11,379 nt of DNA from WVZL01 sp041862375 (GCA_041862375.1 JBGVTE010000039.1:1-11379), one strand, 5' to 3'. Shown: positions 1-6,455, counted from the stretch's first letter. Numbers and translations: made by a program. The notes: a model not told the origin generated them from the letters alone.

Positions 1-234
1 GTAGCTAATCCAGACTGTGCCATCTTCGTTGCCCATGGGCTGGCGGCCTCTAGGCGAGAGGTCTATGATGCTTAACCTTTTATGGCCGAGGAAACAAGAG
101 CCATCTCTGCTTGACCAAAATCCATCGTCATCAGGCCCACGATGGGAGAGCAGGGCATTCATCCGAGAAATGATTTCCCTCCCCTCAGTTACAGGGCTTC
201 CGGAACGATTATAAAAACCAGCTATTCCACACAT
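1..234 (-). CDS. asnB: Asparagine synthase (glutamine-hydrolysing), N-terminal part, cut by window edge
   Basis: Only the first 78 codons are present; the frame is open to the window edge. The protein begins MCGIAGFYNR, so Cys2 becomes the N-terminal nucleophile of a class II (Ntn) glutamine amidotransferase domain once Met1 is removed. HRGPDDDGFW (residues 31-40) and GHKRLSIIDLS (50-60) followed by GRQPM are classic AsnB-type amidotransferase signatures. The family transfers glutamine-derived ammonia to an AMP-activated carboxylate. In polysaccharide operons such paralogues are often thought to amidate uronic acids or similar substrates rather than make free asparagine; that is inference here. 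The ATG at 234 directly follows the TAA of the methyltransferase gene (TAAATG, no gap), which implies translational coupling. The only Shine-Dalgarno-like sequence (AGAGG) lies rather far upstream inside the preceding gene. The fragment is about 51% GC by direct count, higher than most of the window. Confidence 0.93.
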   Translation of the reverse strand, partial: MCGIAGFYNRSGSPVTEGREIISRMNALLSHRGPDDDGFWSSRDGSCFLGHKRLSIIDLSPRGRQPMGNEDGTVWISY

Positions 235-1368
235 TTATAAACGAATACCTCTTATCGATAAATCAGTAGAGCCATTCCACATCTTCGTTTTTTCCCACGT
301 TGTTCGCCGAGAAATGCACGTATATCCAGTTTCCCTGAACCAATTTTTCACTTCGTCTTCTGTGTGCTCTCTTGCATAAATATGAGTGTACTTATCACGA
401 ATTCCTACTAAAAACTGGCTCATAGTTTTATAATTGACCTTCTCCATACCTAAATGTCTTTTAACAAAGCGTACAGTTAAATGAATCAATGCCATTACAT
501 ACACCATAAAAGTCTGAGGTAACTTAGGAAGCCTCGAAATGATTGTTCTAGCTGTACGAAAAAATATAAATCTAAATCTGTTCCAGCCTCTTTTTTTTCC
601 ATAAAGCCATACATACAGAAGCCCTTTATGCTTGGCGAGACCGGCAATAGCATTAAAAGCCTTTTGTGTGCTCGGTGTGTGATGGAGCACGCCATGGGAA
701 TAGGTGACATCAGATATAGAGTCTCTAAGAGGTATATCCAGTACTGAAGCCTGCATAAAATGACATAAATTCGATTTATTCTCCTGAAATGCCCTCTCAA
801 CAACACTGGAGATATCAAAAGCAATTACTTCTACCAGATTCCTTCTTGAAAGGTTTTCTGCTAACACACCGGACCCACAACCTGCATCAATCATCAACTT
901 ACCTTTAATTTCATCAGGCGAGGATATTCCTATCTCTTCATAAAACGTGTCTATTCTTTTATCAATGGTCCACAGCCAAATAGTTTCATCATCATAGCTG
1001 AATTCATCCCATTCAGAAGAGAATGATCTCTTTATTTTTCTTTCGCCTTCCTGTATATTTCTTTCTTCTTGATCTTTAATAATCTCTCCTGCAGAAAGGC
1101 GATAATGTCTATCTAGGGGAAAGTCTTTCTCAGCATCCTTGTATATCCTTGGAACTCCATTACTAACAGGAAAGACTGTTCCACATTCAGAACACACGAG
1201 TATGCCGTTGAGTATCTCAGTCTCATATTCATAAATATTCCTGTTAGTTTGAAGAATTAATTCCTTTTCTTCATCACGGAGATTAACTGATTGCTGATCA
1301 AATATTTCAATGGTTAGCGCAGAGCCACAATGTATACATTTTAAAAACTGAAGTAATGCTGGCTTCAT
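235..1368 (-). CDS. Class I SAM-dependent methyltransferase with N-terminal Trm112-like zinc ribbon
   Basis: The 377-residue protein has two parts. Residues 1-75 hold two Cys pairs, C11-x2-C14 and C59-x2-C62, followed by FPVSNGVPRI, the pattern of Trm112-like zinc ribbons found at the front of many polysaccharide-cluster methyltransferases. Residues 157-255 are a Rossmann methyltransferase: motif I DAGCGSG (161-167), acidic residue D185 after the second strand, and HGVLHHTPS (225-233) as the motif-IV region. The basic, hydrophobic C-terminal stretch (about 260-305) may lie near the membrane, but I see no convincing transmembrane helix. It probably methylates a sugar or lipid-linked glycan intermediate; the acceptor cannot be read from sequence. 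The start overlaps the upstream glycosyltransferase stop as ATGA. The sequence before it is almost pure A (the KKKKNK tail of that protein) with no clear ribosome binding site, so coupling is likely. Confidence 0.9.
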   Translation of the reverse strand: MKPALLQFLKCIHCGSALTIEIFDQQSVNLRDEEKELILQTNRNIYEYETEILNGILVCSECGTVFPVSNGVPRIYKDAEKDFPLDRHYRLSAGEIIKDQEERNIQEGERKIKRSFSSEWDEFSYDDETIWLWTIDKRIDTFYEEIGISSPDEIKGKLMIDAGCGSGVLAENLSRRNLVEVIAFDISSVVERAFQENKSNLCHFMQASVLDIPLRDSISDVTYSHGVLHHTPSTQKAFNAIAGLAKHKGLLYVWLYGKKRGWNRFRFIFFRTARTIISRLPKLPQTFMVYVMALIHLTVRFVKRHLGMEKVNYKTMSQFLVGIRDKYTHIYAREHTEDEVKNWFRETGYTCISRRTTWEKTKMWNGSTDLSIRGIRL

Positions 1369-2492
1369 TTATTTTTTTTCTTTTTATTGTCGATGGCAGA
1401 GATGTATAAATTATCGTATGAGGCAACCATTCTCTCAAGGGTATAATTCGTCTTAACAAATACTTCAGCATTCCGGCCGAGCTGACTGCGGAGCAATTGA
1501 TTTTTAATTAAAGATTTCAGTCGCTCTGTGAGCTCATCAACGGAAGAGACTATGTATCCATTTGAACCATTCTGTACATGCTCCAGCAATCCTCCTCCAT
1601 CACTAAAAACAATTGCGGGGATTCCCTGTGACATCGCTTCGACCACAGCATTTCCGAATGATTCCAGGCCAAGGGAGGGCAACACGAAAATATCCATCAG
1701 GGGAATATAGTCTTCAATATTTTCTTTCATCCCCGCAAACGTGGTGTGATCTGCAATTACAAGCTTACGGGCTAAATCTTCGAGTTTTTGTTTTGCCGGG
1801 CCATCTCCCAGTATTAACAGCCTGAATGAACGGCGAGGGAGCTGAGCGCATGCCCGCAGGAGGAGATCGATTCGTTTCCACTCCCTCAGTTGTGCTGAAG
1901 TTCCTATCGTTACCGCACCATCAGGAGGAAACTGAATTTCATCCGGAACATCTCTCTTTTGACGCATCGGATTAAAAATCGAAAAATCAATCCCGTTGTA
2001 GGTTAGGTGCCATTTGCTCGATTCAATGCCAAATAACGAGGCCCCAGAGGAGCAGGCATGTTCTGTATTTCCAGATAGTCCGTGGAAATAATTTCGTAAA
2101 TACCATCCTCCAATTTTATAGCGGATTCTTCTCTTCCCTCGATACTTAAATATTCCCCCTCGATGTGTATACACGCGAACAGCATTTCTTGAGCGAATGC
2201 TTGCGAACATCATCGCTACTTCAACAGAATGAAAGTGATGAATAGGATATTTCTCAAATATGTTCTTCATCCTCAAAACATTAAATATATTTCTGTCATT
2301 CTTAACTTTGAGACTGAGCACTTCGCACCCTAACTTTTTTATTTCTTCACAGTAATATCCTCCGTCCTGGGCAAAAGCAACAGCAGGAACAAATGGAGAT
2401 TGTCTCAACTGAGATTGAACCAGCTGGAATACAGCACGAGGAGTACCGCCAATTGAACCATTCCAGAGGATATGAAGTACTTTATCTTCCAT
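1365..2492 (-). CDS. GT4-family glycosyltransferase (glycosyltransferase B)
   Basis: The 375-residue protein has the normal length and two-domain GT-B layout of GT4 retaining glycosyltransferases. The N-terminal acceptor domain opens with HILWNGSIGGTPRAV, with the Gly-rich loop at about 12-17. The C-terminal nucleotide-sugar domain shows SAQLREWKRID (about 199-209), LILGDGP (216-222) and the E-x7-E motif as E277 and E285 in LESFGNAVVEAMSQG, then SDGGGLLEHVQNGSNGYIV. It should transfer a hexose-type sugar from an NDP-sugar to a lipid-linked acceptor in the cytoplasm; donor and acceptor are unknown. The lysine-rich tail KKKKNK could help membrane association. The ATG at 2492 has only a weak AAGAAG upstream. 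It lies 73 bp after glycosyltransferase A and overlaps the methyltransferase gene by 4 nt. Sampled lines are near 50-60% GC, clearly above the flippase and the rightward cassette. Confidence 0.92.
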   Translation of the reverse strand: MEDKVLHILWNGSIGGTPRAVFQLVQSQLRQSPFVPAVAFAQDGGYYCEEIKKLGCEVLSLKVKNDRNIFNVLRMKNIFEKYPIHHFHSVEVAMMFASIRSRNAVRVYTHRGGIFKYRGKRRIRYKIGGWYLRNYFHGLSGNTEHACSSGASLFGIESSKWHLTYNGIDFSIFNPMRQKRDVPDEIQFPPDGAVTIGTSAQLREWKRIDLLLRACAQLPRRSFRLLILGDGPAKQKLEDLARKLVIADHTTFAGMKENIEDYIPLMDIFVLPSLGLESFGNAVVEAMSQGIPAIVFSDGGGLLEHVQNGSNGYIVSSVDELTERLKSLIKNQLLRSQLGRNAEVFVKTNYTLERMVASYDNLYISAIDNKKKKNK

Positions 2493-2565
2493 TATTGCTT
2501 CTTAAAAAGAAAGCTTCATTATCAATATTCTGCAAACGTATAGCTCTTGTTAATTTCGAATAAAT

Positions 2566-3759
2566 CTATCGATTTGAAACTATCAGACCACATTCAAGAA
2601 AGGCTTTTGCTCGCCGCTGCCACGAGAACTCTTCTGCTAATTTTTTTCCGTTTTTCCCTACAAACTCCATACGTTCTCTGGAAGCAAGGATTTCGTTTAT
2701 TTTCTCTGCCAGTAAGTGAGGTTGATAACGGTCAACGAGAAAACCGTTTTCACCGTCTTTAATGACTTCTTCGATGGATTTCGAACGACATGATATAACA
2801 GGAACACCTGATGCCAGATATTCAAAAAGCTTAGAGGGGGAAGTGTAATCAATTTGTGGTAAAGGTGGATAATACATAACAAGAAGGTCTGCCGCTATCA
2901 GATAATCTGGTATTTTGGAGGGAGGTATAAAACTCCTAAACACAACATTCGAAATATTTCTCTTATAGCATTCCTTTCTCCATTTACTAACATGGTCAGG
3001 CCTTCCACCGATAATAACCATTACAGTACCGTTATTTAACTTTTCAGAAACTTGAAGATAGTAATCAATCTCTTTATACCTGTAGTAGACCTTTCCAGTG
3101 TAACAAACAATGTTTTTATTAATCGGGAGATTGAGCTGGATTTGCAAGTTCCTTTTAGATACATTTTTAGAAGTAAATCGCTCTATTTTCACTCCACTAT
3201 GGGCAACACTCAGCTTATCTAGCGGAAGGCCTGTCTTTTCCCTTAAAGCATTTGCCAGCGATTTTGAAATACAAACATTACCATCAACAATTTTGTGAAC
3301 CCAGCTCTCAAAAACAGTTCTTGGCATGACATGAACGTCTGCCAGTACGATAAATTTTTTCTTCCATATTCGTTTAACCAGAGCAAGCATTGCCAGAATC
3401 GAGTAATTTCTGGCACTCAAAATAATATTTTTATATGGCTTCGCATCGACTCTAACAATGAAGCGGAGCATATACAAAGTGTAAACAAAGAGACGCTGTG
3501 GCTCTAATAAAAATCCCCATTTAGAGCGGTTAATATTGAACAATTTGTATGTTGTATGCCTCAGATTAGTCTTTATACCATACAATTCTTCGAATGGGGG
3601 ATGCTCCGGTTCATCTGGATGCATATTAATCGCATAAGAAACAATCTCGGTATCAGCACCTAACTGTGCAACTCCCTCACACAATGATACAATACATTGC
3701 ATTGCCACACGGGGGATCTGAGGTGTTTGGTGAGAAAAATAGATAAACTTAGTTTTCAA
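2566..3759 (-). CDS. GT4-family glycosyltransferase (glycosyltransferase A), divergent E-x7-E motif
   Basis: The 397-residue protein has a GT-B fold signature. The N-terminal half opens KFIYFSHQTPQIPRVAMQC. The linker region CISKSLANALREKTGLP (about 163-179) and VAHSGVKIERF (185-195) match GT4 proteins. The C-terminal half has CYTGKVYYRYKEIDYYL (219-235), VMVIIGGRPDH (246-256), the variant active-site stretch TSPSKLFEYLASGVPVI (306-322) and EVIKDGENGFLVD (331-343). The second Glu of E-x7-E is E313, but the first position is Y305; a SPxKLFEYxASG form without the first Glu is recurrent in a GT4 subgroup, so this need not mean inactivity. The start is TTG (TTG AAA ACT AAG). No in-frame ATG precedes it after the closing TGA, and no good ribosome binding site is visible, so the exact start is uncertain. 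The flippase gene lies 40 bp upstream. Donor and linkage are unknown. Confidence 0.88.
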   Translation of the reverse strand: MKTKFIYFSHQTPQIPRVAMQCIVSLCEGVAQLGADTEIVSYAINMHPDEPEHPPFEELYGIKTNLRHTTYKLFNINRSKWGFLLEPQRLFVYTLYMLRFIVRVDAKPYKNIILSARNYSILAMLALVKRIWKKKFIVLADVHVMPRTVFESWVHKIVDGNVCISKSLANALREKTGLPLDKLSVAHSGVKIERFTSKNVSKRNLQIQLNLPINKNIVCYTGKVYYRYKEIDYYLQVSEKLNNGTVMVIIGGRPDHVSKWRKECYKRNISNVVFRSFIPPSKIPDYLIAADLLVMYYPPLPQIDYTSPSKLFEYLASGVPVISCRSKSIEEVIKDGENGFLVDRYQPHLLAEKINEILASRERMEFVGKNGKKLAEEFSWQRRAKAFLECGLIVSNR

Positions 3760-3799
3760 TTTAAAAATAGCTCATTTTGAGGTTTAATTTAACGAATGC

Positions 3800-5164
3800 T
3801 CATGCATTCATTCCTCTTTTTAACTCTCCTATTGCTCTATAAAGAAAAGATACCCGAATTATTACTGTTATTATAACCATTGCAAAAGCTACTCCCACAG
3901 CCCCATAAGAAGGGGCAAGTAATAAAGCAATTGCTGCTCCAACTATAAGGGCGATGACATTAACATTCAACGTAAAAACAACCCTTCCAAAGCTGAAAAG
4001 AATTGGCCCGAGCCAAAAGAAAAAAAGAGTAATGCAGGAAGTTATAAGAAGCAAAAAGAAAGCCTTGCCTGCCATAGTGTACTCACTTCCGTATATAATG
4101 CTTACAATCCACTTGTTAAGAAAAAATGCAAAAGTGATAAATAAAATAAGAGGGACCGAAAATATTTTGCTAATTTTTTTTAGCATAACAGTAATTTCAT
4201 TGAATCGCTTTTTAGAGACCAACAATGCCAGCTGTGGATAAACTGAAATAATCATTGGGTCAAAAATTAAGCAAATTGAATAGGCCAGCTTTTTTGCAAT
4301 CGCATAATACCCAACTTGAACCGGGGTTGCTAATACACCGAGGATAAGTACATCACCTCGAGAAATTAATTGTTTTATTGTCCTCTGAGCAGAAGTGCTA
4401 ACCACAAAATTCCTTATTTCCTTCCATTGTTCTCTGAGGATGCTTGGCTTCACATGCAAATAGGAATGAAAATGTGCGCCTAACTTCCAGATCACTGCTC
4501 CAACACACATGGCGTTTCCTATTAGCCTCGCACAAATAACAGCTACAAACAGCATTGAGAGCTTTCTAGGAAACAAGAAAACAGCACAAATCACGAAAGA
4601 GAACTCAAAGAACGCCATTAAAATACGGATGCCTGAATAAAGCTTAAACTTATCATAAACTCGAAGCAAACAAGTGCTTATGTTAGTAAAGAATGAAAGA
4701 CTTTTTCCCAAGGCATAGGCGATAATATAGTATTCTAATCCAGGCTTTTTAATGAAAATACCATAAGCAAAATACACAATAAATGTAACTATACAGACAG
4801 AAAAAAATGAAAAAATAACTGAAAAAATGAGGCTTCCTTTTACAAACGCAACGACCTTTCCATGCTCTTCTGCTGACTTGTACTCTGAAACAAATTTTAC
4901 CATTGCCAAATTTATGTTTAAATTGAGGAATTCATTTATAGATTCAACAAAATAAACAATTAAAATAAAGATACCATATAGCTCAACACCGAGCGACCTG
5001 CCTAATAAGACAGATTGAGCAAAGACACCGCCGATAAATATTACATTTGCAATAAAAACTAATGAACTATTTTTAAAGAGTCTTCTGGATTCAACATCTA
5101 ATTGAGCCCTTATTGTGCTTTTCAACCGGAGAGATAGCTCTTGTATCGTATCTAAAAGTAGCAT
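3800..5164 (-). CDS. Lipid-linked oligosaccharide flippase, MOP/MATE superfamily (Wzx-like)
   Basis: The 454-residue, strongly hydrophobic protein has about 11-12 transmembrane segments, roughly at 32-55, 60-82, 108-134, 144-163, 178-198, 203-226, 272-300, 332-356, 366-388, 394-417 and 420-443. Family-typical stretches are FVAQSVLLGRSLGVELYGIF-like text at about 47-66 (large-small-large pattern near LGRSLGxxxYG), RGDVLILGVLATPVQVGYYAIAKKLA (269-294) and GAVGVAFAMVI (421-431). Such proteins move undecaprenyl-linked glycan units across the cytoplasmic membrane. The function comes from family and context; no substrate can be read. The ATG at 5164 is preceded by TAGGAAAC, an acceptable ribosome binding site about 10 nt away. 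It is the first gene of the leftward operon, downstream of an ops-bearing leader. It ends GGC-rich tail KRGMNA with a TGA at 3802-3800. Confidence 0.9.
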   Translation of the reverse strand: MLLLDTIQELSLRLKSTIRAQLDVESRRLFKNSSLVFIANVIFIGGVFAQSVLLGRSLGVELYGIFILIVYFVESINEFLNLNINLAMVKFVSEYKSAEEHGKVVAFVKGSLIFSVIFSFFSVCIVTFIVYFAYGIFIKKPGLEYYIIAYALGKSLSFFTNISTCLLRVYDKFKLYSGIRILMAFFEFSFVICAVFLFPRKLSMLFVAVICARLIGNAMCVGAVIWKLGAHFHSYLHVKPSILREQWKEIRNFVVSTSAQRTIKQLISRGDVLILGVLATPVQVGYYAIAKKLAYSICLIFDPMIISVYPQLALLVSKKRFNEITVMLKKISKIFSVPLILFITFAFFLNKWIVSIIYGSEYTMAGKAFFLLLITSCITLFFFWLGPILFSFGRVVFTLNVNVIALIVGAAIALLLAPSYGAVGVAFAMVIITVIIRVSFLYRAIGELKRGMNA

Positions 5165-5188
5165 TTATGTATGTTTCCTATAAATCCA

Positions 5189-5200
5189 GGTAAATTTACC
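5189..5200. repeat. Perfect 12-bp palindrome in the flippase leader
   Basis: GGTAAATTTACC is a perfect dyad centred 30 bp upstream of the flippase ATG. It could be a protein-binding operator or a small leader stem. Its position downstream of ops and just before the ribosome binding site fits a post-initiation role better than a promoter operator. Chance occurrence in AT-rich sequence is possible. Confidence 0.4.
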
Positions 5201-5232
5201 GCAAGTTCTGTAAGTTCGCTGTGATAATACTG

Positions 5233-5254
5233 GATAGATATCATTGCACCTATC
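5233..5254 (-). promoter_or_regulatory. Hairpin immediately downstream of ops in the leader RNA
   Basis: On the minus strand GATAGGTG (5254-5247) can pair with TATCTATC (5240-5233) as an 8-bp RNA stem with two G-U pairs and a 6-nt loop. It starts 4 nt after the ops element and has no U-tract, so it does not look like an intrinsic terminator. It could be a pause hairpin or help recruit the antitermination factor. Confidence 0.35.
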
Positions 5255-5257
5255 TCA

Positions 5258-5271
5258 GGCAGGCTACCGCC
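5258..5271 (-). promoter_or_regulatory. ops (operon polarity suppressor) / JUMPstart-type element
   Basis: Read on the minus strand the sequence is GGCGGTAGCCTGCC. It contains the exact 8-nt core GGCGGTAG of the enterobacterial ops element, followed by C at position 9, T at 11 and G at 12 as in that consensus. ops sits in the 5' leaders of long polysaccharide, LPS and toxin operons, where it pauses RNA polymerase and recruits the NusG paralogue RfaH to suppress termination. Here it lies about 94 nt before the flippase ATG and in the right orientation for the leftward operon, which is the expected place. The core match is seen directly; that an RfaH-like protein of this organism uses it is inferred. 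Confidence 0.75.
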
Positions 5272-5325
5272 TTTAAAGCCGAAAGCTGCATGACTGTTCT
5301 TAGCTCTTAATCAGCTGAACTGCTC

Positions 5326-5409
5326 TGTCTGCCTGATCTACTTGGTCTATTTAGTCCTATTGCTCTACTTTCTTATTTACATCTATTGTGCAGCTCACTC
5401 GCTCTATTG
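5326..5409 (-). repeat. Degenerate 9-nt tandem repeat in the flippase-operon leader
   Basis: On the plus strand four contiguous 9-nt units occur at 5335-5370: GATCTACTT, GGTCTATTT, AGTCCTATT and GCTCTACTT. A weaker unit precedes them (5326-5334), and further matches to the NNTCTAYTT pattern lie at 5380-5388 and 5401-5409. In the leader RNA (minus strand) the units read like AAGUAGAGC and AAAUAGACC, so the array is purine-rich and carries repeated UAG triplets in a 9-nt rhythm. That rules out a translated repeat in that register. It lies between the candidate promoter and ops. Confidence 0.6.
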
Positions 5410-5431
5410 TTTTACTTAATATGACCTAAAA

Positions 5432-5461
5432 ATATTATTCTTTTGCTTAAATTAAACACAA
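5432..5461 (-). promoter_or_regulatory. Candidate sigma70-type promoter for the leftward operon
   Basis: On the minus strand TTGTGT (5461-5456) is followed after 18 bp by TAATAT (5437-5432). Both boxes are partial matches. A start near 5425 would give a leader of about 260 nt containing the 9-nt repeat, the ops element and the downstream hairpin. The call rests mainly on position. Confidence 0.35.
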
Positions 5462-5485
5462 TCGCCTAAATGGATGAATTCAGGG

Positions 5486-5536
5486 GTGAAATCACTTCTT
5501 TTTCTATCACCCTTTGGAGTGAGACGTATTCCTCAC
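5486..5536. promoter_or_regulatory. Cluster of GTGA/TCAC half-sites between the divergent promoters
   Basis: Five GTGA/TCAC tetramers occur within 51 bp, at 5486, 5492, 5507, 5519 and 5533. They form nested inverted repeats: AGGGGTGA with TCACCCTT (5482-5514) and GTGAG-N8-CTCAC (5519-5536). This is a plausible binding region for a dimeric regulator able to affect both operons. No pair has the exact TGTGA-N6-TCACA spacing of a CRP site. Confidence 0.35.
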
Positions 5537-5625
5537 AATAGGTAATACAAAATGCCTTTAAATCAACCTAAAAAGCCTCATTTTTTGCAGACCTTCAATT
5601 GCACATACCGAACATAGTAAGCTTC

Positions 5626-5655
5626 TTGACCATGTCATTTTGCGTATGATATATT
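5626..5655 (+). promoter_or_regulatory. Candidate sigma70-type promoter for the rightward cassette
   Basis: TTGACC (5626-5631) is followed after 18 bp by TATATT (5650-5655). The -10 box ends only 9 bp before the ATG at 5665, so a transcript started here would have almost no leader. An alternative -10, TATGAT at 5645-5650, would give poor spacing. Confidence 0.4.
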
Positions 5656-5664
5656 TATCTGAAG

Positions 5665-6399
5665 ATGTCAGGAAGTGGAAAGCGGGAAAATTTGATTCAA
5701 AGACTAAGAAAAAAGCCAAGGCAAATTGGCAGATACATATATCGTGAGAGAAAACATCGTATCCCCAGAATTTGGTCAAATAAAGAGTTAGCAAAATTTT
5801 CCCATTTATTTAGAGGAAAAGTCATTAATGTAAGCGGCTGGGAGGACAAGGATAAACAAGGTAAGGAGTATAAACATTATTTTAAAAATGCAAAAGAATA
5901 TTTTGTATCTAACATTGAGGGTCAAAGAGGTCTTTCAAAAATAGAGAACGAAATTTATCTTAATTTAGAGGAAAATCTTCCCAAAGATCTTCAAAGACAA
6001 TTCGATGTAGTCTTTAATCACACTACTTTAGAACATATTTATCAGATGGAAAAAGCATTTAATAACTTATGTTTGCTCTCAAGGGACATCGTGATTTTGG
6101 TCGTTCCTTTTTTTCAGGAACAACATCGAACCCGGTCCTACGGCGATTATTGGCGTTTTACTCCTCAGGGAGTTGTGAAAAGTTTAAAAGAAAGAGGATT
6201 TGAGATTTTATATCTCTCGGTCACATCCTTTAAGAACAATTCTATCTATATATTTGCTATTGCAGCTCGTAATTTTAAAAAATGGAAAGATAAATTCCAA
6301 CCGATTATGATTTCTGATGGTATAATCAAAAACTTTGCTGAGGACAACATAGTTTGTAAGATTTTAAAAAAAATAGGTGACCTTTTAAAACTACCCTGA
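5665..6399 (+). CDS. Methyltransferase-like protein with degenerate SAM-binding loop
   Basis: The 244-residue protein resembles small class I methyltransferases of glycan clusters. Visible features are FDVVFNHTTLEHIYQMEKAF (113-132; the NHTTLEH motif-IV region), DIVILVVPFF (141-150), GDYWRFTPQGV (160-170) and SLKERGFEILYLSVTSF (173-189). The expected Gly-rich motif I is missing: the matching strand reads GKVINVSGWEDKDKQG (51-66). It may bind SAM unusually or have lost activity. The N terminus is very basic (RLRKKPRQIGRYIYRERKHR, residues 13-32). ATG 5665 is the first in-frame ATG after a TGA at 5647 but has no ribosome binding site; TTG at 5692, preceded by GGAAAGCGGG, is an alternative that would remove nine residues. 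It leads the rightward cassette, 96 bp before the sulfotransferase. The gene is very AT-rich (27% GC in one sampled line). Confidence 0.72.
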   Translation: MSGSGKRENLIQRLRKKPRQIGRYIYRERKHRIPRIWSNKELAKFSHLFRGKVINVSGWEDKDKQGKEYKHYFKNAKEYFVSNIEGQRGLSKIENEIYLNLEENLPKDLQRQFDVVFNHTTLEHIYQMEKAFNNLCLLSRDIVILVVPFFQEQHRTRSYGDYWRFTPQGVVKSLKERGFEILYLSVTSFKNNSIYIFAIAARNFKKWKDKFQPIMISDGIIKNFAEDNIVCKILKKIGDLLKLP

Positions 6400-6455
6400 A
6401 ATTTTTAAAAATTCGTTTGCGTCAGAAGATTTGCTAAAAGTGATTTATTGTCAGC

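Larger units (their letters stand above)
5165..5664. other. 500-bp divergent control region with no convincing gene
   Basis: This stretch separates the leftward flippase operon from the rightward modification cassette. I found no coding frame with recognisable protein content. It holds, from left to right: a palindrome near the flippase ribosome binding site (5189-5200), a hairpin (5233-5254), an ops core (5258-5271), a 9-nt tandem repeat (about 5326-5409), a candidate leftward promoter (5432-5461), a cluster of GTGA/TCAC half-sites (5486-5536) and a candidate rightward promoter (5626-5655). Confidence 0.8.

Noticed and set aside
17..214. A 65-codon plus-strand frame at the left edge
   Set aside because: It lies antisense to the clearly recognisable asparagine synthase N-terminus (MCGIAGF, HRGPDDDG) and has no protein-like motif.
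3760..3799. Attenuator between the flippase and glycosyltransferase A (CTCA-AAA-TGAG followed by T-rich sequence)
   Set aside because: The stem is only 4 bp and the adjacent T-run overlaps the next start region; it is too weak to call.
5470..5541. A 23-residue plus-strand frame (ATG to TAG) that could be a leader peptide
   Set aside because: It has no ribosome binding site, no run of regulatory codons, and overlaps the GTGA/TCAC cluster, which explains the sequence better.
5558..5794. A 78-codon minus-strand frame in the divergent region
   Set aside because: It runs antisense into the start of the 5665 gene; its content is Phe/Cys/Leu-rich shadow sequence without a family pattern or a suitable ribosome binding site.
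6400..6413. Palindrome AATTTTTAAAAATT as a terminator after the first rightward gene
   Set aside because: It is all A and T, has no GC stem, and could not form a stable hairpin; chance is likely in such AT-rich sequence.
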